Shown: piece after piece, positions 13,370-16,202 of the stretch | How positions within the stretch are numbered: the first letter of the stretch is position 1 | How the letters are laid out: each line of letters begins with the position of its first letter | Origin: CALZJC01 sp041574955 | Lineage (GTDB): Bacteria > Acidobacteriota > Thermoanaerobaculia > Multivoradales > JAHEKO01 | Assembly (NCBI GenBank): GCA_041574955.1 | Contig: JBFGNS010000099.1 | Coordinates: 1-16,202, forward strand | DNA length: 16,202 bases | Reading direction: 5' to 3' | The notes under the pieces: generated by a model | What the model saw: only the letters and a program-made list of their open reading frames with translations | What the model was told of the DNA's origin: nothing | The model's database searches: none | Program-made: the position numbers and the translations under genes

Positions 13370-13372
13370 GCC

Positions 13373-13585
13373 ATGGCCGACCGCGGTGAGCTGTCGAACC
13401 GTCTCAAGGTGCTGCGCGCCGAGCGCGACCTGACCCAGGAGGAGCTCGCGCGCCGGGTGCGCGTGACCCGCAAGACGATCAACACCGTGGAGCGCGGAGT
13501 GTTCGTGCCCTCGACCGTCCTCGCCCTCAGGCTCGCCCGCGAGCTCGGCGTGCCGGTGGAAGAGATCTTCCAGCTCCACGACTGA
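13373..13585 (+). CDS. Short XRE-family helix-turn-helix regulator
   Basis: A 70-aa protein that is almost entirely one Cro/C1-type HTH domain: NRLKVLRAERDLTQEELARR, then VRVTRKTINTVERGVFVPS and LALRLARELGVPVEEIFQL. The recognition helix lies at about residues 30-40 (VTRKTINTVER). Regulators of this short type are typically encoded with small membrane proteins and probably repress their own operon. Small dyads overlapping the operon promoter at 12859-12884 are plausible operators. It starts 3 nt after the upstream stop, and its ribosome site GGGAG (13362-13366) lies within the last codons of the membrane protein gene, so translation is coupled. No ligand-binding domain is present, so any signal must act through the membrane partner or oligomeric state. 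Confidence 0.93.
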   Translation: MADRGELSNRLKVLRAERDLTQEELARRVRVTRKTINTVERGVFVPSTVLALRLARELGVPVEEIFQLHD

Positions 13586-13619
13586 ACGAAAGAACCGACC
13601 CGCGGAAAGGGGACAGCAG

Positions 13620-13838
13620 ATGAGCCATCCAACATCGAGCGACAGTGGGAGCCACTGGGCCGCCAGGGCCTGGAACCGGTGCTCGCCCGCCCGGAGCTTC
13701 TGGCTCGCCGCGGGTCTGGCCGTCGGGGGCATCCTCGGAGCCGGCAGCGGCCACCTCGCGTGGGGCCTGGGCGTCGGTGCCGCCATCGGCCTCGCGCTCC
13801 AGCAGGCCTACGCCGGCAAGGCGCCCGACCGCGGCTAG
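13620..13838 (+). CDS. Small glycine-rich membrane protein, third gene of the XRE operon
   Basis: A 72-aa protein with one long or two short closely packed hydrophobic segments at residues about 26-61 (FWLAAGLAVGGILGAG, then LAWGLGVGAAIGLALQQ). Glycines spaced every three to four residues suggest tight helix packing (glycine zipper). The N-terminal 25 residues are polar with a Cys-Ser-Pro turn. It follows the XRE gene by 34 nt with a good ribosome site (AGGGGA, 13608-13613, 6 nt before the ATG). Similar small membrane proteins close such three-gene operons in other bacteria. No function is known, and a pore, chaperone or sensor subunit are all possible. Confidence 0.75.
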   Translation: MSHPTSSDSGSHWAARAWNRCSPARSFWLAAGLAVGGILGAGSGHLAWGLGVGAAIGLALQQAYAGKAPDRG

Positions 13839-13871
13839 CCCGCGGCTCGCGCCCTCGCTCGGCTCGAGCCG
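13829..13871. terminator. Hairpins between the XRE operon and the convergent DUF1203 gene
   Basis: CCGCGG (13829-13834) and CCGCGG (13840-13845) flank the TAG stop of the operon and can form a 6-bp stem with a 5-nt loop. A second, symmetrical 12-bp palindrome CGGCTCGAGCCG (13860-13871) follows. Both are strand-symmetric and lie between convergent genes. No T-tract is present. Confidence 0.4.
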
Positions 13872-13888
13872 TGCGCGTCGGCGCTCCC

Positions 13889-14365
13889 TCAGGCGCGCTC
13901 GACCCGGCAGTTGAAGCACCCGGGCAGCGCGTTGTGGAGGTGGAGGTAGGCGACCTCGTCGCGCGCCAGGAGGCGCTCGATCGCCCGCCGGAGCTCGTCG
14001 CCCTCGACCACCTCGGCGGCCACCATCATCGCGTCGCCATCGTAGGCGCGGATCGACTGCGGCCGGGCGCAGAGCATCGCCGGGATCTCACCGGCCGCGG
14101 GGCTGGCGGTGGCGACACCCGGGCGGACGAAGATCGGTCCGGCGGCGCGGTAGGGCGACCCGACGTCGTGGTGGACGTGGTGCAGCAGGATCACCTCCTC
14201 GCCGGGCTCGGCGTCCTCGAGGCTCACCCGGCAGGGGAAGCCCGGCTTGCTGTCGACCCGCACCCGGCGGGCGCCGCGGGCCACCAGCTCCTGGTCCGAC
14301 AGCTGGTGGAGCTCAGCGAAGCTCTCGACCGTCAACGCCTCCAGACGAAACGAAGGTGCGCTCAT
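13889..14365 (-). CDS. DUF1203 domain-containing protein
   Basis: A 158-aa cytoplasmic protein that spans a whole DUF1203 domain. Family features are RVDSKPGFPCRVSLEDAEPG (about 41-60), ILLHHVHHDVGSPYRAAGPI at about 64-83 and FVRPG next to it, and a C-terminal helical/strand part ending in YLHLHNALPGCFNCRVERA. The histidine-rich HHVHHD stretch and the cysteines at the end (CFNC) could bind metal, but this is not established for the family, which has no known function. The length matches the family. GGAGGT (14372-14377) lies 6 nt before the ATG. A much longer in-frame extension to 15007 is not credible because it runs antisense through the cytochrome gene. It converges on the XRE operon and diverges from the cytochrome gene. 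Confidence 0.9.
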   Translation of the reverse strand: MSAPSFRLEALTVESFAELHQLSDQELVARGARRVRVDSKPGFPCRVSLEDAEPGEEVILLHHVHHDVGSPYRAAGPIFVRPGVATASPAAGEIPAMLCARPQSIRAYDGDAMMVAAEVVEGDELRRAIERLLARDEVAYLHLHNALPGCFNCRVERA

Positions 14366-14480
14366 CTCGTTACCTCCCTCTGACCGTCGGCCCTCCGGCG
14401 GCGCCGACGCTCGAAGAAAGCTAGCAACGGCGCGCGGCGCGAGCCACCCGGTTCTTGCGCACTGCGGAGCACGGCAGGCG

Positions 14481-14486
14481 TAGAGT
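14481..14486 (+). promoter_or_regulatory. Candidate -10 element for the cytochrome c gene
   Basis: TAGAGT ends 8 nt before the ATG at 14495. Only a weak AGGT lies between them, so the mRNA is probably leaderless or nearly so. No clear -35 box is seen. Confidence 0.4.
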
Positions 14487-14494
14487 AGGTAGCC

Positions 14495-14854
14495 ATGCCG
14501 CCCACCGAGAGACACCGCGTCCCGAGCGGACGCGCCGCCGCTGGGCTCGCGCTGGGAATCCTGCCGCTTCTCCTGACAGCGTGCCTGCCGAGCGGCTCGC
14601 CCGGCGCCCGGCTCTACCGCCGGGACTGCGCGAGCTGTCACGGCGTCGACGGCGGCGGCGGAGTCCAGTACCAGGCCGACGCCGGCGCCAACCTGCTGGA
14701 CGAGACCTGGAGCTTCGGCGGAGACGAGGTCTGGATCGCGCGCGTGCTCGAGCAAGACCTCGTCCCCGAGCACCCACCGCGCCGGTACAGCGAGCAGGAA
14801 GTCGGCCAGCTCATCGACTACATCCTGTACGAGCTGCGCGGCGAGACGCCCTGA
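14495..14854 (+). CDS. Lipoprotein monohaem cytochrome c without an obvious Met ligand
   Basis: A 119-aa protein. A hydrophobic stretch (AAAGLALGILPLLL) leads to the lipobox LTAC with Cys30, so it should be exported and lipid-anchored. The haem site is CASCH (C45, C48, H49) inside RLYRRDCASCHGVDGGGG, a standard class I cytochrome c start. The C-terminal helix SEQEVGQLIDYILYELRG also matches that fold. The position where these proteins usually carry M-P before the last helix reads LVPEHPPRRYS, and no methionine exists after the initiator, so the sixth haem ligand must be another residue (His93 is close) or absent. A role in electron transfer or redox sensing is likely. It is monocistronic, and the start has no Shine-Dalgarno sequence. 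Confidence 0.88.
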   Translation: MPPTERHRVPSGRAAAGLALGILPLLLTACLPSGSPGARLYRRDCASCHGVDGGGGVQYQADAGANLLDETWSFGGDEVWIARVLEQDLVPEHPPRRYSEQEVGQLIDYILYELRGETP

Positions 14855-14877
14855 GACCTCTCGGCTGCCGGGGCAGA

Positions 14878-14897
14878 GCCGCCAGCCTGCCGGCGGC
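14878..14897 (+). terminator. GC-rich hairpin after the cytochrome c gene
   Basis: GCCGCC (14878-14883) and GGCGGC (14892-14897) form a 6-bp stem with an 8-nt loop, 23 nt after the cytochrome stop. No T-tract follows, so termination is only suggested by position. Confidence 0.3.
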
Positions 14898-14980
14898 CCA
14901 CCGCCGCACCGCGACGGGGGTCCACGCGGGTCGTTGACCAGCCTACCTCTGCGGGTGGGTCCCGCCAAGTGAGCGAGGCG

Positions 14981-14986
14981 TAAGGT
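14981..14986 (+). promoter_or_regulatory. Weak candidate -10 element for the TIR gene
   Basis: TAAGGT lies 38 nt before the ATG at 15025 and would give a leader of about 32 nt holding the AGGAGG ribosome site. No -35 box is found at 16-18 bp; a TTGACC at 14934-14939 is too far away to pair with it. Confidence 0.25.
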
Positions 14987-15024
14987 CGACGGAGAGCATC
15001 GGGCCAACGGCGGAGGAGGCGACC

Positions 15025-16202
15025 ATGAGCGACGTCTTCGTCAGCTACGCCAAGGAGGACCGCGCGCGGGCAAGGATGCTGGCGGAAGCCCTCGAGCAAC
15101 AGGGCCTGTCGGTGTTCTGGGACCGGACCATTCCTCCCGGTTTGACCTGGCACCAGCACATCGGGCGCGAGATCCAGGGGGCCGGCTGTGTTCTGGTCGC
15201 GTGGTCCGAGGCAGCGGTCCAGTCCAACTGGGTCCTGGAGGAGGCCGGCGAAGCGCAGCATCGAGGCGTTCTGATACCTGTCTTCCTCGACGAGGTGGCA
15301 CCTCCTCTGGGTTTTCGAAGCGTCCAGGCAGCGGACTTGACGGACTGGGACGGGAAGGCGGAAGCCGCTGGCTTTCAGCTGCTCGTGCATGCCATCGGCC
15401 GTCTGCTGGGCTCTCCACCTGCCACGGGGGTAGACGAGGAGATGCCGGAAGAGAGCCGGAGGAGCGCGGCTGGGACCGAGACCGCGGCGGACGTCAGGAG
15501 CCGAGCCGTTGGCGAACCCGCTCGGCCGCAGTCCGAGAAGAAGAAACCGCCGAGACGATCTGCCGAGCGCCAGGCAGAAACCAGACCCGGAGCGACGTTC
15601 CTGCGCTCCCCGCCCGGTCTCGCACTCACCGGAGCCGTCGTGGTGGTGGTCGTCCTGTCGGTCTTGTACTTCCTGTGGCCGTTCGCCGAAAGGCGTGACG
15701 AGCTGATCCAGCTCTGGGACAACGGGGGGCGGCTGGGCGCAACCGTCTACGGTGCCGTCGAGGGGCACACCTTGGCCGTTCTCGGGGGCACGACCCTCGA
15801 CGCGGGCTCGGCTGCGGTGACCTGGCTCGTCGCCGACCTCGACGGCGACGGCCGGGACGAGCTGATCCAGGGCTGGGACGACGCCGGCCGCCTCGGAACA
15901 ATCGTCTACGGCGCCCGCCAGGGGCACACCCTGGCCACTCTGGCAGCCACGAACTTCGACGAGGGGTCGAACGCCCCGACCTGGCTCGTCGCCGACCTCG
16001 ACGGCGACGGCCGGGACGAGCTGATCCAGGGCTGGGACGACGCCGGCCGTCTCGGAATGATCGTCTACGGCGCCCGCCAGGGTCACACCTTGGCCGTTCT
16101 CGGGGGCACGACCCTCGACGCGGGCTCGGCTGCGGTGACCTGGCTCGTCGCCGACCTCGACGGCGACGGCCGGGACGAGCTGATCCAGGGCTGGGACGAC
16201 GC
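15025..16202 (+). CDS. TIR domain - transmembrane - FG-GAP-like repeat protein (3' end outside window)
   Basis: An open frame of 392 codons that runs off the window with no stop. Residues 2-125 are a TIR domain: DVFVSYAKED (box 1), the BB-loop region WDRTIPPGLTW, and SNWVLEEAGEA, in which E73 matches the catalytic Glu of NADase-type TIRs (S-x-W-V-x-x-E). A charged, proline-rich linker (about 134-195, with EKKKPPRR) leads to one membrane helix (198-218, LALTGAVVVVVVLSVLYFLW). The basic side before the helix predicts TIR inside the cell. After it come tandem 53-residue repeats at 224-276, 277-329, 330-382 and 383 onward. Each reads RDELIQ(G/L)WD...GRLG..VYGA..GHTLA.L...TWLVADLDGDG; the D-L-D-G-D-G loop is the calcium-binding motif of FG-GAP/VCBS propeller repeats. 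AGGAGG (15014-15019) lies 5 nt before the ATG. This is a receptor-like design; the ligand is unknown. Confidence 0.9.
   Translation, partial: MSDVFVSYAKEDRARARMLAEALEQQGLSVFWDRTIPPGLTWHQHIGREIQGAGCVLVAWSEAAVQSNWVLEEAGEAQHRGVLIPVFLDEVAPPLGFRSVQAADLTDWDGKAEAAGFQLLVHAIGRLLGSPPATGVDEEMPEESRRSAAGTETAADVRSRAVGEPARPQSEKKKPPRRSAERQAETRPGATFLRSPPGLALTGAVVVVVVLSVLYFLWPFAERRDELIQLWDNGGRLGATVYGAVEGHTLAVLGGTTLDAGSAAVTWLVADLDGDGRDELIQGWDDAGRLGTIVYGARQGHTLATLAATNFDEGSNAPTWLVADLDGDGRDELIQGWDDAGRLGMIVYGARQGHTLAVLGGTTLDAGSAAVTWLVADLDGDGRDELIQGWDD
15694..16202 (+). repeat. Tandem 159-bp coding repeats in the TIR gene
   Basis: The 53-codon unit recurs with a period of exactly 159 bp (for example GACCTGGCTCGT at 15819, 15978 and 16137). 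In addition, 15766-15884 and 16084-16202 are identical over 119 bp at an offset of 318 bp, that is two units, while the unit between them differs in its middle part. The first unit is the most divergent. The array continues past the window. Confidence 0.9.

Noticed and set aside
12929..13585. Reading the membrane protein and XRE gene as a toxin-antitoxin module
   Set aside because: The first protein is a four-helix membrane protein without toxin features, and such XRE operons are usually regulatory.
14818..16086. Minus-strand 422-codon frame with internal repeats opposite the TIR gene
   Set aside because: Its repeats only mirror the FG-GAP-like repeats of the plus strand. The plus frame has the TIR motifs, a membrane helix and a strong ribosome site.
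1..16202. Search for tRNA, rRNA, CRISPR, insertion sequences, integrases or attachment sites
   Set aside because: None was recognised by eye on either strand. The only tandem repeats of note are the coding repeats at the right end and the 10-bp pair at 12810-12829.

Overview
The window is uniformly very GC-rich bacterial DNA with densely packed genes on both strands. The content suggests a member of Acidobacteriota, perhaps of the Thermoanaerobaculia type: a Ser/Thr kinase fused to a TolB-like domain and TPRs, a secreted protein with a coat-hanger-type C-terminus, a DUF418 protein and a lipoprotein cytochrome c. This placement is an inference from gene families, not from a marker gene. No rRNA, tRNA, CRISPR array, insertion sequence or phage gene was recognised.

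Layout. 1-29 is the lysine-rich end of a gene from upstream. 111-1646 (-) is a secreted S10 serine carboxypeptidase-like enzyme. 1787-2986 (+) is a secreted protein of unknown function. 3074-3271 (+) is a small HicB-like protein, and 3522-4868 (+) is a DUF418/YeiB-like membrane protein. 5161-7866 (+) is a membrane Ser/Thr kinase with TolB-like and TPR regions, followed at 7903-8406 by a PilZ domain fused to a zinc ribbon. Converging on these are a secreted HEAT-repeat protein (8446-9084, -) and an unknown secreted protein (9191-9949, -). A secreted endonuclease/exonuclease/phosphatase-family protein (10189-11184, +) overlaps tail-to-tail with a membrane-anchored TlpA-like thioredoxin (11145-11798, -). 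A short interrupted membrane-peptide ORF lies antisense in its 3' end.

The second half holds compact systems. A translationally coupled pair (81-aa helical protein plus minimal nucleotidyltransferase, 11924-12747, -) diverges from a three-gene operon (four-TM protein, XRE regulator, small membrane protein, 12929-13838, +). The shared control region is rich in repeats and dyads. A DUF1203 protein (13889-14365, -) and a methionine-poor lipoprotein cytochrome c (14495-14854, +) follow.

The window ends inside its most striking gene (15025 to beyond 16202, +): a cytoplasmic TIR domain, one transmembrane helix and near-identical 53-residue repeats carrying a D-x-D-G-D-G calcium-loop motif. This is the layout of a membrane receptor, and no stop codon is reached.

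Two translation modes are visible. About nine genes have a clear Shine-Dalgarno sequence. Five others have none but carry a TA(G/C)NNT -10-like hexamer 6-10 nt before the start codon, which suggests leaderless mRNAs.
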